Shown here piece by piece: positions 28,462-36,644 of a DNA stretch of 64,000 bases (position 1 is its first letter; each line of letters begins with the position of its first letter). The stretch comes from Pistricoccus aurantiacus (GTDB lineage: Bacteria > Pseudomonadota > Gammaproteobacteria > Pseudomonadales > Halomonadaceae). Under the pieces are notes generated by a model. That model saw nothing but the letters and a program-made list of their open reading frames with translations. It was not told the origin of the DNA and made no database searches. The position numbers and the translations under genes were made by a program. The DNA is taken from positions 930,001 through 994,000 of the forward strand of contig NZ_CP042382.1 in NCBI RefSeq assembly GCF_007954585.1, given 5' to 3'.

Positions 28462-29349
28462 ATGAGCAAGATCGGTTTTATTGGTCTGGGTATCATGGGT
28501 CGTCCGATGGCCGGCCATCTGCTGGACGCTGGCCACGAGCTGGTGACCGTCAAGCGCGACAAGCCGCTGGACCAGGCGCTTGCCGACAAGGGCATGCAGG
28601 AATTGGCGAACCCCAAGGCGGTGGCGGAGCAGTCCGAGATCATCATCACCATGGTGCCGGATACCCCGGACGTGGAGCAGGTGCTGTTCGGCGAAGACGG
28701 CGTCGTGCACGGCCTGCAGAAAGACGCCCTGGTCATCGACATGAGCTCCATCGCGCCGATGCCCACCCAGGAATTCGCCAGGCGCATCGAAGAGGCAGGC
28801 GGTGAGTATGTCGACGCGCCGGTTTCCGGCGGTGAAGGCGGTGCCATCAACGCCGCTCTGACCATCATGGTCGGTGCCACGGAAAAAGGCTTCGAGCGCG
28901 CCAAGCCGGTCCTCGAGGTAATGGGCAAGACCATCACGCGCATCGGCGGCCACGGTGCCGGTCAGACCTGCAAGGTGGCCAACCAGATCGTTGTTGCCTT
29001 GACCATCGAAGCCGTCGCGGAAGGTCTGCTGTTCGCTTCCAAGGCCGGCGCCGACGTCGAGAAGGTCCGCGAATCTCTGCTGGGTGGTCTGGCGCAGTCG
29101 AAGATTCTCGACGTGCACGGCGAGCGCATGATCAAGCGCACCTTTGATCCGGGCTTCAAGATCAAGCTGCATCAGAAGGATCTCAATCTGGCCCTGGAAG
29201 GCGCGCGCACCCTGAATCTGTCCCTGCCGGGTACCGCCAACGCCCAGCAGCTGTTCCAGGCCTGCGCGGCCAATGGCGGTGCGGACTGGGATCACTCCGG
29301 CATCCTGCGCGCCCTGGAGAAGCTTGCCGATCACGAAGTCAGCAAGTAA
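28462..29349 (+). CDS. glxR: Tartronate semialdehyde reductase
   Basis: 295 residues of the beta-hydroxyacid dehydrogenase family. Reduces tartronate semialdehyde to D-glycerate with NAD(P)H. N-terminal Rossmann loop IGLGIMGRPMAGHLL, substrate loop YVDAPVSGGEGGA, catalytic Lys in CKVANQIVVALTIEA, and KDLNLALEGAR. AAGGAGAGAGACA precedes the ATG. Closest in context to GlxR/GarR of glyoxylate pathways. Confidence 0.95.
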   Translation: MSKIGFIGLGIMGRPMAGHLLDAGHELVTVKRDKPLDQALADKGMQELANPKAVAEQSEIIITMVPDTPDVEQVLFGEDGVVHGLQKDALVIDMSSIAPMPTQEFARRIEEAGGEYVDAPVSGGEGGAINAALTIMVGATEKGFERAKPVLEVMGKTITRIGGHGAGQTCKVANQIVVALTIEAVAEGLLFASKAGADVEKVRESLLGGLAQSKILDVHGERMIKRTFDPGFKIKLHQKDLNLALEGARTLNLSLPGTANAQQLFQACAANGGADWDHSGILRALEKLADHEVSK

Positions 29350-29374
29350 ATCGAACGCTCGGGAGCTTTCCCCT

Positions 29375-29396
29375 GGGGTGGGGTAGTACCCACCCC
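29375..29396. other. GC-rich hairpin after glxR
   Basis: GGGGTGGG and CCCACCCC can form an 8-bp stem with a 6-nt loop, but no T run follows. It may slow polymerase or protect an mRNA end; not a standard terminator. The gap before pyk is 288 bp with no gene seen. Confidence 0.45.
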
Positions 29397-29637
29397 CGCC
29401 ACGCGCCGTGGCCTTCTCCGGCGGCAGGTACCCCCTGTTCATCTCGCTGCCCGCCGCCGGTCTTTTTTCGACTTCATGGTTTGCCAGTGCCGGTAGTCTC
29501 TCATTCGATACCGACCCATTTCCTGTCTGCTAACCTGAATGTCATAGCGAATCCTTGACCAGGATGGCCTTCGTTCCATCTTGATAACACAACAATATCA
29601 ACGCCGTTTACGCCAGCAGATCGCTGCCGAGGTTGCC

Positions 29638-31095
29638 ATGAATCCGATGCTCCATGCCCCCATTCGCCGCACCAAGATCGTCGCCACCCTCGGGCCGGCC
29701 AGCGATAAGGACGGCGTGCTCGAAGCCATGCTGGAAGCCGGCGTCGATGTCGTACGCCTGAACTTTTCTCACGGCTCCGCGGACGATCATCGCCAGCGCC
29801 TGACCCGAGTGCGGGAAATCGCCCAGCGTCTGGGCAGAAGCATCGCCGCCCTGGGTGACCTGCAAGGGCCCAAGATCCGTATCGCACGTTTCAAGGACGG
29901 CGCGGTACATCTCGAGGAAGGCAAAGCCTTCGTGCTGGACGTTTCCCTGGACAGCGACGCCGGCGATGAGCATCAGGTGGGCTGCGATTACAAGGAACTG
30001 GCGGACGACATGCAGGAAGGCAACGTGCTGCTGCTCGACGACGGTCGTCTGGAACTGGTGGTGAACAAGGTCGATCCGCCCAGGGTACATACCACCGTCA
30101 AGGTGGGCGGCAAGCTGTCCAACAACAAGGGCATCAACAAGCAGGGCGGCGGCCTTTCCGCCGCGGCGCTGACGGACAAGGACAAGGAAGATCTCAAGAC
30201 CGCCATCGATATCGGCGTCGATTATCTGGCGGTCTCCTTCCCGCGCAACGCCGCGGACATGGAGGAAGCCCGGCGGCTGCTGGGCGAGGCGGGCAAGGAA
30301 ATCGGCCTGGTGGCCAAGGTCGAGCGTGCCGAGGCGGTGGCCGACGATGAAACCCTCGACGGCATCATCAAGGCCAGCGAGGCGGTGATGGTGGCCCGGG
30401 GTGATCTCGGGGTGGAAATCGGCGATGCTCAGTTGATCGGCGTGCAGAAGCGTCTGATCAAGCGTGCCCGCAGCCTCAACCGCGCGGTGATCACCGCCAC
30501 CCAGATGATGGAATCGATGATCGACTCACCGCTGCCCACCCGAGCGGAGGTGTTCGACGTGGCCAACGCGGTGCTCGACGGCACCGACGCGGTGATGCTG
30601 TCCGCGGAAACCGCCGCCGGCAGCTTTCCGGTGGAAACCATCGAAGCGATGGATCGCTTGTGCCTGGGGGCCGAGCGGGAGCGCAGCGCCCAGGAGTCCG
30701 GTCATCGTATCCATGAGGGCTTCACGCATATCGACGAAACCGTGGCGCTGTCCGCCATGTATGCCGCCAACCACCTGAAGGGCGTCGCCGCCATCGCCTG
30801 CATGACCGCCAGCGGTTTCACGCCGCTGATCGCCTCGCGGATTCGTTCCGGGATACCCATCGTCGGCCTCGCCCACAACCCCGTCGCCCAGCGCCGTCTG
30901 GCCCTTTATCGCGGCGTGGTGTCGCTGCCTTTCGATACCAGCGGGATGGCCGCGGAAGAACTCGATGCCCAAGCCCTGGATTTGCTCAAGCAGCACAACC
31001 TGGTAAGTACCGGAGACGAGGTGATCCTTACCCGCGGTGATCACATGAACGCCCACGGCGGCACCAACACCATGAAAATCCTGCATGTAAGCTGA
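29638..31095 (+). CDS. Pyruvate kinase
   Basis: 485 residues. Converts phosphoenolpyruvate and ADP to pyruvate and ATP. Seen: [61 protein letters not shown] (metal and substrate site), [14 protein letters not shown]. It follows the glyoxylate genes, and pyk-type genes are common at the end of gcl-hyi-glxR-ttuD clusters in pseudomonads. Glycerate kinase (ttuD) is missing between them. The start with GAGG upstream was chosen by family length. Confidence 0.94.
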   Translation: MNPMLHAPIRRTKIVATLGPASDKDGVLEAMLEAGVDVVRLNFSHGSADDHRQRLTRVREIAQRLGRSIAALGDLQGPKIRIARFKDGAVHLEEGKAFVLDVSLDSDAGDEHQVGCDYKELADDMQEGNVLLLDDGRLELVVNKVDPPRVHTTVKVGGKLSNNKGINKQGGGLSAAALTDKDKEDLKTAIDIGVDYLAVSFPRNAADMEEARRLLGEAGKEIGLVAKVERAEAVADDETLDGIIKASEAVMVARGDLGVEIGDAQLIGVQKRLIKRARSLNRAVITATQMMESMIDSPLPTRAEVFDVANAVLDGTDAVMLSAETAAGSFPVETIEAMDRLCLGAERERSAQESGHRIHEGFTHIDETVALSAMYAANHLKGVAAIACMTASGFTPLIASRIRSGIPIVGLAHNPVAQRRLALYRGVVSLPFDTSGMAAEELDAQALDLLKQHNLVSTGDEVILTRGDHMNAHGGTNTMKILHVS

Positions 31096-31145
31096 TTGTC
31101 ATCTGCTCGCTTTCCTGGCCCGTATATGAGTTAGGGAGGCCATAG

Positions 31146-31187
31146 TTGACGCATATCAGGGTTCGAGTTCGGGGCAGCCGTTAGGAT
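31146..31187 (+). promoter_or_regulatory. FNR/Anr-type promoter for ubiT
   Basis: TTGACGCATATCAG (31146-31159) matches the FNR/Anr consensus TTGAT-N4-ATCAA at 8 of 10 defined bases. TAGGAT (31182-31187) lies with its centre 32 bp downstream, which places the box at about -41.5, the class II activator position. The transcript would start inside the preceding terminator hairpin and so avoid it. Confidence 0.68.
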
Positions 31188-31189
31188 GG

Positions 31190-31215
31190 AGCTGGCGCAT
31201 TGCGCCAGCTTTTTT
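31190..31215 (+). terminator. Rho-independent terminator after pyk
   Basis: AGCTGGCG and CGCCAGCT form an 8-bp stem around a short loop (CATTG region), followed by six T. Confidence 0.88.
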
Positions 31216-31259
31216 ATCGATCCAGCTTTCTCGTATCGAGCAAGAACCAGGGATATGTC

Positions 31260-31727
31260 ATGCCATCGTTGTCTTCGTTGCCTCTTTCCCCGGCGCAGTT
31301 GATTCGCGCCCTTGATCCCCGCCTTCCCTTGGCGGTCAAGCGCCGCCTGGTGGAACCGCCGCTCAACCATGTCTTTGCGGATCCTCTCGAGGAGGGGGAG
31401 TTCGATGCGCTGGAGGGGCGTCGCCTGTCGCTATGTATCGAGGATCTGGGCGTGAATCTGACCCTGAGCCATCGACATCGTCGCCTGGTATTGGTGGAGG
31501 GCGCGGGGGAGGCCTGCATTCGCGGCGGCTGGCGTGAATTCCTGTGCCTGGCGACCCGTCGCGAGGATCCGGATAGCCTGTTCTTCCAACGTCGCCTGAT
31601 CATCGAGGGCGACACGGAGCTTGGTCTGATGGTCAAGAATCTGCTGGATGGCCTTGAAGAAGGCCTGACCCAGGGCCGCCTGGGCGAGGTGTTGGGGTGG
31701 CTCGAGCGGCTGGCGCGCCGGGACTGA
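31260..31727 (+). CDS. ubiT: SCP2-domain protein UbiT (anaerobic ubiquinone synthesis)
   Basis: 155 residues of the YhbT/UbiT family with one SCP2 lipid-binding domain. Seen: PLAVKRRLVEPPLNHVFADP near the N-terminus, LEGRRLSLCIEDLGVNLTL, and DPDSLFFQRRLIIEGDTELG. UbiT helps carry ubiquinone precursors in the O2-independent pathway with UbiU and UbiV, both encoded in this window. ATG after CAGGGA. Convergent with nrdG (14-bp gap). Its promoter carries an FNR-like box. Confidence 0.9.
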   Translation: MPSLSSLPLSPAQLIRALDPRLPLAVKRRLVEPPLNHVFADPLEEGEFDALEGRRLSLCIEDLGVNLTLSHRHRRLVLVEGAGEACIRGGWREFLCLATRREDPDSLFFQRRLIIEGDTELGLMVKNLLDGLEEGLTQGRLGEVLGWLERLARRD

Positions 31728-31741
31728 GGGCTTCTCTCGGC

Positions 31742-32506
31742 TCAATCGCGCAGGGTCAGATGAGTGAAGTGGGGTCTGAGCCGCCGCAGGAGGCGTTCGA
31801 TCATCTCCCGAGTGGGGGCGTTTTCGACGGGCTGGCAGTAGCTCCGGTCCAGGCATTGATCCGTGCGCGCCAGCTGTAGGGCGTAGTGATCCACGCCGCA
31901 GTCCGCCAGGCTCAGGGCCAGGCGCTCAACATCCGTGAGAGTGAAGTCTCGCCAGTGAATCGTCGTGCGACATTCAAGATCGATACCGCTGTCCAGCAGC
32001 AATGCCAGGCTGTGGGCATGGCGTCGCCCGGCGCCGCGACGCCCGGTGATGCGCTCGAAGTCATCAAGGTAGCCCTTGACGTCGAGCCCCACCCAGTCGA
32101 GCCAGGGCAGAAGCGCTTCGAGGCGCTTCGGATAGATCCCCGCCGTGTGCAATCCCACCTTGAAGCCCATCGCTCTGGCCTCGCGCATCGCCGGCAGCAG
32201 GTCGCCATGCAGGGTGGGCTCGCCGCCGCTGAACACCACACCGTCAAGCAGCCCCCGCCGGCTTTGCAGGAACTCTCGGATTTCCGCCCATTCCTGGGGC
32301 TTGCCGCGACGCGGGGTGATCATCTGTGGATTGTGGCAATAGCCGCAGCGCAGCGGACAGCCCTGCAGGAAGACCACGCAGGCCAGATGCTCCGGGTAGT
32401 CCAGGCTGGTCAGCGGTACCAGACCGGCGACGGGGAGGCGGATGGCGGCACGATCGATGAGGGGTAGATGCCGGGAGCTGGGCTCCCGGCGGGCGGCGCG
32501 ACTCAT
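31742..32506 (-). CDS. nrdG: Anaerobic ribonucleotide reductase activase NrdG
   Basis: 254 residues, a radical-SAM enzyme. The iron-sulfur motif C-x3-C-x2-C is in LQGCPLRCGYCHNP; GGEP follows in VVFSGGEPTLHG. It makes the glycyl radical on NrdD. It is longer than E. coli NrdG (154) and resembles the type found with pseudomonad NrdD. Its ATG overlaps the stop of the small glycyl-radical gene as ATGA, so subunit and activase are translationally coupled. Confidence 0.92.
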   Translation of the reverse strand: MSRAARREPSSRHLPLIDRAAIRLPVAGLVPLTSLDYPEHLACVVFLQGCPLRCGYCHNPQMITPRRGKPQEWAEIREFLQSRRGLLDGVVFSGGEPTLHGDLLPAMREARAMGFKVGLHTAGIYPKRLEALLPWLDWVGLDVKGYLDDFERITGRRGAGRRHAHSLALLLDSGIDLECRTTIHWRDFTLTDVERLALSLADCGVDHYALQLARTDQCLDRSYCQPVENAPTREMIERLLRRLRPHFTHLTLRD

Positions 32507-32670
32507 GAGGCCGCTGTCTCTTCACGGAAATGACGCCGTTCGCGATGTTCGGACTGCTTGCCGACGTTGAACTGGCTGACCGGACGGTGATAGCCCATGA
32601 CCCGGGTCCAGACTTCGCAGCGCTGGCGGCGGTCGCTCGGCAGGGTGTCGCGCAGGGATTGGGTACTCAT
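32503..32670 (-). CDS. Stand-alone glycyl-radical C-terminal subunit of class III ribonucleotide reductase
   Basis: 55 residues. The core RCEVWTRVMGYHRPVSQFN followed by GKQSEHRERRHF is the C-terminal glycyl-radical segment of class III reductases; the radical glycine is Gly26 in RVMGY. In usual NrdD proteins this segment is fused behind the zinc site. Here NrdD stops first, then after 41 bp this gene begins at its own ATG with a strong site (TAAAGGAG, 8 nt spacing). It ends in ATGA overlap with nrdG. The good ribosome site and intact coupling argue against a recent frameshift or sequencing error. Comparable in idea to GrcA/YfiD, a separate radical domain for pyruvate formate-lyase. Confidence 0.85.
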   Translation of the reverse strand: MSTQSLRDTLPSDRRQRCEVWTRVMGYHRPVSQFNVGKQSEHRERRHFREETAAS

Positions 32671-32711
32671 GGTGGTAACTCCTTTATGTCATGTTGACGG
32701 TGGAAATTTTT

Positions 32712-34427
32712 TCAGGCCGTGGCCTGGGCTTGTCCTGCCAGCAGCGCCTCGTCGCAGCGCGGGCAGAATTCGTGCTCGCCGGCCAGGTAGCCGTGTACCG
32801 GGCAGATCGAGAAGGTCGGGGTGACGGTCAGGTAGGGCAGCCGGAAGCGCGACAGTGCCCTCTGTACCAGGGCCTTGCAGGCGGTGGCGCTGGAGAGCTT
32901 CTCGCGCATGTACAGATGCAGCACCGTGCCGCCGGTGTAGCGACTCTGCAGCGGGTCTTGATGAATCAGTGCTTCAAAAGGATCGTCGGTATGGCCTACC
33001 GGCAGCTGGCTGGAGTTGGTGTAGTAGGGCGCCTCTTCGGTGCCGGCCTGCAGGATGCCCAGATAACGGCGCGCGTCTTCCTTGGCGAAACGATAGGTGG
33101 TGCCTTCCGCCGGGGTGGCTTCCAGGTTGTAGAGATTCCCGGTGTGCTCCTGGAACTCGCGCATCCGTTCGCGCACATGATCCAGCAGCTCCAGCGCCAT
33201 GGCGCGGCCTTCCTCATCGGTGATGTCCAGGCGGTCTTCGCTGAAATTGCGCACCATCTCGTTGAGTCCGTTGACCCCCAGGGTCGAGAAGTGATTGCGC
33301 AGCGTCCCCAGATAGCGCTTGGAGTAGGGATAGAGCCCGGCGTCCATCCACTGCTGAATGCGCTCGCGCTTGAGTTCCAGGCTGTCCCGAGCGAGTTCCG
33401 TCAGCCGGTCGAGCTCCGCGTAGAGCCCGGCCTTGTCGCCGGCGAAACGGTAGCCCAGCCGGGCGCAGTTGATCGTCACCACACCCAGGGAGCCGGTCTG
33501 TTCGGCGCTGCCGAACAGACCGTTGCCGCGTTTGAGCAGTTCACTGAGATCCAACTGCAGGCGGCAGCACATGGAGCGCACCATGTGCGGCTCCAGATCC
33601 GAATTGAGGAAGTTCTGGAAGTAGGGCAGGCCGTACTTGGCGGTCAGGGCGAACAGGCGCTCGGCGTTGTCGCTGTCCCAGGCGAAGTCCGGGGTGATGT
33701 TGTAGGTGGGGATAGGAAAGGTAAACACGCGCCCCTGACGATCGCCTGCTTCCATCACCTCCAGATAGGCGCGGTTGATCAGGTCCATCTCGGCTTGCAG
33801 CTCGCCGTAGCTGAATCCCTGTTCCTTGCCGCCGATCACCGGTACCTGCTCGCGCAGGTCCGCCGGGCACACCCAGTCGAAGGTGAGATTGGTGAAGGGG
33901 GTCTGGCTGCCCCAGCGGGACGGCACGTTGAGGTTATAGATGAACTCCTGGATCGCCTGCTTGACGGCGGCGTAGTCCAGATTGTCCTTGCGCACATAGG
34001 GCGCCAGGTAAGTGTCGAAGGAGCTGAAGGCCTGAGCACCGGCCCATTCGTTCTGCAGGGTGCCGAGGAAGTTGACCATCTGCCCCAGGGCGCTGGTCAG
34101 GTGTCGGGGCGGGTCGCTTTCCGCGCGATCCGCCACCCCGTTGAAGCCTTCCGTCAGCAGCGTGCGCAGCGACCAGCCCGCGCAATAGCCCGCCAGCATG
34201 TCCAGATCGTGGATATGCAGGTCGCCGTCGCGATGGGCGCGGCCCACTTCCGCCGGATACACCTCATCGAGCCAGTAGTTGGCGATCAGCTTGCCGGAGA
34301 CATTGAGAATCAGCCCACCCAGGGAGTAGCCCTGGTTGGCATTGGCGTGGACGCGCCAATCCGCTCGCTCCAGGTATTCGTTCACCGTGGCGCCGACATC
34401 GATAGGCAGCCTCGGAACCCTTGCCAT
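32712..34427 (-). CDS. nrdD: Anaerobic ribonucleoside-triphosphate reductase NrdD, lacking its radical tail
   Basis: 571 residues. Class III reductase large subunit that makes dNTPs without oxygen. Seen: GDLHIHDLDMLAGYCAGWS, TPFTNLTFDWVCP, FPIPTYNITPDF, MCCRLQLDLSELL (cysteines near the active site). It ends with a zinc-type site SICPVHGYLAG...FCPRC and then stops. The RVxGY glycyl-radical segment is not in this polypeptide but in the next gene. ATG was taken three codons after an alternative GTG; both have purine-rich sites upstream. Confidence 0.92.
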   Translation of the reverse strand: MARVPRLPIDVGATVNEYLERADWRVHANANQGYSLGGLILNVSGKLIANYWLDEVYPAEVGRAHRDGDLHIHDLDMLAGYCAGWSLRTLLTEGFNGVADRAESDPPRHLTSALGQMVNFLGTLQNEWAGAQAFSSFDTYLAPYVRKDNLDYAAVKQAIQEFIYNLNVPSRWGSQTPFTNLTFDWVCPADLREQVPVIGGKEQGFSYGELQAEMDLINRAYLEVMEAGDRQGRVFTFPIPTYNITPDFAWDSDNAERLFALTAKYGLPYFQNFLNSDLEPHMVRSMCCRLQLDLSELLKRGNGLFGSAEQTGSLGVVTINCARLGYRFAGDKAGLYAELDRLTELARDSLELKRERIQQWMDAGLYPYSKRYLGTLRNHFSTLGVNGLNEMVRNFSEDRLDITDEEGRAMALELLDHVRERMREFQEHTGNLYNLEATPAEGTTYRFAKEDARRYLGILQAGTEEAPYYTNSSQLPVGHTDDPFEALIHQDPLQSRYTGGTVLHLYMREKLSSATACKALVQRALSRFRLPYLTVTPTFSICPVHGYLAGEHEFCPRCDEALLAGQAQATA

Positions 34428-34442
34428 GGTATTCACCGCCTC

Positions 34443-34489
34443 TCCCTATATATGCTGTTTTTTTATCTGACAAGCACAATATGTAGGGG
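34443..34489 (-). promoter_or_regulatory. Two NrdR-like boxes in the nrdD leader/promoter
   Basis: The NrdR consensus core CwAtATaTwG is matched by CAATATGTAG (box 34474-34489, 9 of 10) and CTATATATGC (box 34443-34458, 8 of 10). The boxes are 31 bp apart, three helical turns, the spacing known for NrdR boxes in enterobacteria. The first covers the predicted transcription start. Confidence 0.6.
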
Positions 34490-34492
34490 TGG

Positions 34493-34534
34493 AGGCTAGC
34501 GGAAACCGCCCCGGCAAAATTTGACGCAGGTCAG
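34493..34534 (-). promoter_or_regulatory. FNR/Anr-type promoter for nrdD
   Basis: TTGACGCAGGTCAG (34521-34534) is an FNR-like box. On the minus strand TAGCCT (34493-34498) serves as -10, its centre 32 bp from the box centre. That spacing equals the ubiT and ubiU promoters. Confidence 0.62.
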
Positions 34535-34624
34535 AAAAACGCCAGTAAGGATCGGAAGGTGTTGCCTCGTGGCGTAAGGGACAAGTACCCGCCAGGCACG
34601 CCATGGCGGGTAGCAGGCAGTGAA

Positions 34625-35524
34625 TCAGGCGGTGGTCGCGCGGCTGTTTTCCATGCCGGGCCGACCATGCCAGTAGCCGTCGCAGATCTCGGCCTCGACC
34701 AGCGCCAGCGGATCGGCGGGGGGAAGTTCGCCGCGCCGGGCCTGGTCGAAGGCGTGAACGACCTCCGCCATGTTCGCGGCACGCGGGCTCAGGCGCGCCA
34801 CGCCGATGCCCATCGATTGCATGTCGGGGACTTCGCGGCGCAGATCCTGACAGGCGCCGGACATCGTCTGGATGCCGTTGAGGGTGAACACGCCCTCAGC
34901 CTCCTGGGAGCGCAGGGCCAGCCCTTCGGGATATTGCTGGCAGACGAACTGGCAGCGGTCCTTGGGATATTGATGGCGACGGGCGGTGAAGCAGCGCGCC
35001 GACCAGGCCAGGGGCAGGTGGCCGTAGGCGAACACCTCGCAGGGTTGGTCGAGCCCTTCCCGGGCGCATTCGTCAAGCAGGGTGGCGAGATCGTCCCGAG
35101 GCATCTCCACCGGGGCGCACCAGCGCTGCAGGCCGGCCTTGGCCAGTACACCAATGGCCGCCGGGTTGTACAGGTTCAGCGATGCGCCAGCGGTGAAAGG
35201 CAGGTTCGCGGCGATCAGTAACTGCAGGGCGCTCTGATCGTTGGCTTCCACCACGAACTCGCCGTTGGCGCACAGCTTGCGCAGGCCGCGCAGATCCGCC
35301 TCGGATTCGATCAGGGTCTGGGAGGAAAGCACCACCTGCTTGCCGCTCTGCTCAAGTTCGCGACCGATGCCCAACCAGTCGTCGAGCTTCATGTCGCGCC
35401 GGCGAGAGCAGACCGTCTCGCCAAGATGAACGATTTCCACCGGCCAGTCCGCGGCGTCGCGGTAAAAGTCGGCATATTGCTCCCGGGTCCAATAGAACAG
35501 CACCGGGCCGATTGACAGTTGCAT
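34625..35524 (-). CDS. ubiV: Anaerobic ubiquinone hydroxylation protein UbiV (U32 family)
   Basis: 299 residues of the peptidase U32 family. Four cysteines that hold a 4Fe-4S cluster in UbiV can be placed: one in GETVCSRRRDM and three in ARCFTARRH and DRCQFVCQQYPEG. UbiU-UbiV hydroxylates the ubiquinone ring without O2, using prephenate as the oxygen donor in E. coli. ATG overlaps nothing but lies 11 bp after ubiU in the same transcript. A much longer upstream reading is an artefact of reading through ubiU in another frame. Confidence 0.93.
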   Translation of the reverse strand: MQLSIGPVLFYWTREQYADFYRDAADWPVEIVHLGETVCSRRRDMKLDDWLGIGRELEQSGKQVVLSSQTLIESEADLRGLRKLCANGEFVVEANDQSALQLLIAANLPFTAGASLNLYNPAAIGVLAKAGLQRWCAPVEMPRDDLATLLDECAREGLDQPCEVFAYGHLPLAWSARCFTARRHQYPKDRCQFVCQQYPEGLALRSQEAEGVFTLNGIQTMSGACQDLRREVPDMQSMGIGVARLSPRAANMAEVVHAFDQARRGELPPADPLALVEAEICDGYWHGRPGMENSRATTA

Positions 35525-35535
35525 CCTTGTACTCC

Positions 35536-36531
35536 TTATTTCCAGCGGCGTTCGTAGGCGCCCAGGGTGGTGGTGGCGCCTTCGGAAAGCTCGCCCAAGG
35601 CCGCTTGCCAGGCAGGTTCTGCCTGGAACTGGTCGGGATTGTTGTCGAGCCGGTTCAGGGCCTGGCGCCAGATGCCGGCGACCTTGGAGACATAGGCCGG
35701 GCTGCGCTGGCGCCCTTCGATCTTCACCGCGCTGATGCCAAGCGCCTTGAGTTCCGGCAGCAGGTCCAGGGTGTTGAGGCTGGTGGGCTCCTCGATGGCG
35801 TGATAGGTCTCGCCCTCCACCTCGAAGCGCCCCTTGCATAGCGTCGGGTAGCCGGCCCGCTCGCCTTCGCCGTAGCGGTCGATCAGCACGCCGCCCAGGC
35901 GGGATTCCAGCCCTCGGGACGTCTCCTCCCAGCGCACGTGAGAGGCGGGTGAACATACGCCTCGGGTGTTGGGGGATTCGCCGGTCAGGTAGGAGGACAG
36001 ATAGCAGCGCCCCTCCGCCATGATGCACAGGCTGCCGAAGGCGAAGACCTCGAGTTCCACCGGACTCTTTCGAGCCACGTCGCGCACCTGGGTCATGGAC
36101 AGCACCCGGGGCAGCACTGCGCGCTTGATGCCGAAATGCTCGTGGTAGAAGCGCAGTGCCTCGTAGCTGGTGGCGGAGCCTTGCACGGAGAGATGCCGGG
36201 CAAGATCCGGGTGTCGTGTCGCGGCGTAGTCGAGCAGACCCAGGTCGGCCATTATCAAGGCATCCACACCAAGATCCGCGGCCTGATCCACGGCACGAGT
36301 CCACTGGGACCAGCCCGCGGGCTGGGGATAGGTGTTGATGGCGCAGAATACCCGCTTGCCTCGGGACTGGGCATAGGCCACGCCTTCCTTGGCGCGCTTG
36401 TCGGTGAAGTTGAGGCCGGCGAACTGGCGGGCGTTGGTGGCGTTCTGAAAGCCGAAATAGACTGCATCCGCGCCTTCGTCCACGGCGCGTTTCAGGGCGG
36501 GCAGGTTGCCCGCCGGACAGACCAGTTCCAT
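35536..36531 (-). CDS. ubiU: Anaerobic ubiquinone hydroxylation protein UbiU (U32 family)
   Basis: 331 residues, U32 family. Begins MELVCPAGNLPALKRAVDEG, holds the U32 signature region EVFAFGSLCIMAEGRCYLSS with clustered cysteines (GVCSPASHVRW, PTLCKGRF) that bind an iron-sulfur cluster in UbiU. Partner of UbiV in O2-independent ubiquinone synthesis. First gene of ubiU-ubiV, behind an FNR-type promoter. Confidence 0.94.
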   Translation of the reverse strand: MELVCPAGNLPALKRAVDEGADAVYFGFQNATNARQFAGLNFTDKRAKEGVAYAQSRGKRVFCAINTYPQPAGWSQWTRAVDQAADLGVDALIMADLGLLDYAATRHPDLARHLSVQGSATSYEALRFYHEHFGIKRAVLPRVLSMTQVRDVARKSPVELEVFAFGSLCIMAEGRCYLSSYLTGESPNTRGVCSPASHVRWEETSRGLESRLGGVLIDRYGEGERAGYPTLCKGRFEVEGETYHAIEEPTSLNTLDLLPELKALGISAVKIEGRQRSPAYVSKVAGIWRQALNRLDNNPDQFQAEPAWQAALGELSEGATTTLGAYERRWK

Positions 36532-36561
36532 GGAGAACTCCTGGCTGGGGAAAATCTGTCC

Positions 36562-36603
36562 ATACTAGGCGAACGAATAATGCCAGAAGTTGATGCGTGT
36601 CAT
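36562..36603 (-). promoter_or_regulatory. FNR/Anr-type promoter for ubiU-ubiV
   Basis: TTGATGCGTGTCAT (36590-36603) matches the FNR consensus at 8 of 10 defined bases. On the minus strand TAGTAT (36562-36567) is a good -10, its centre 32 bp from the box centre, as in the other two promoters of this block. Confidence 0.7.
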
Positions 36604-36644
36604 AAGGAAAGGGATTTCATGGCGAACCTTGAACCCGTTAGCTT

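Noticed and set aside
29375-29396. Rho-independent terminator after glxR
   Set aside because: The stem is good but no T run follows, so it was listed only as a hairpin.
32661-32715. Frameshift or sequencing error as explanation of the split NrdD
   Set aside because: The small gene has a strong, well-spaced ribosome site and an ATGA overlap with nrdG, and there is a 41-bp gap rather than a frame overlap. Kept only as a point to verify by resequencing.
32691-34499. Long plus-strand open frame of about 600 codons opposite nrdD
   Set aside because: It is the antisense of nrdD, rich in His, Gln and Val from reversed GC-rich codons, with no family motif.
34625-36304. A 559-codon minus-strand frame that would fuse a new N-terminal part to UbiV
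   Set aside because: The added part is ubiU read in another frame; the real UbiV start follows ubiU by 11 bp.
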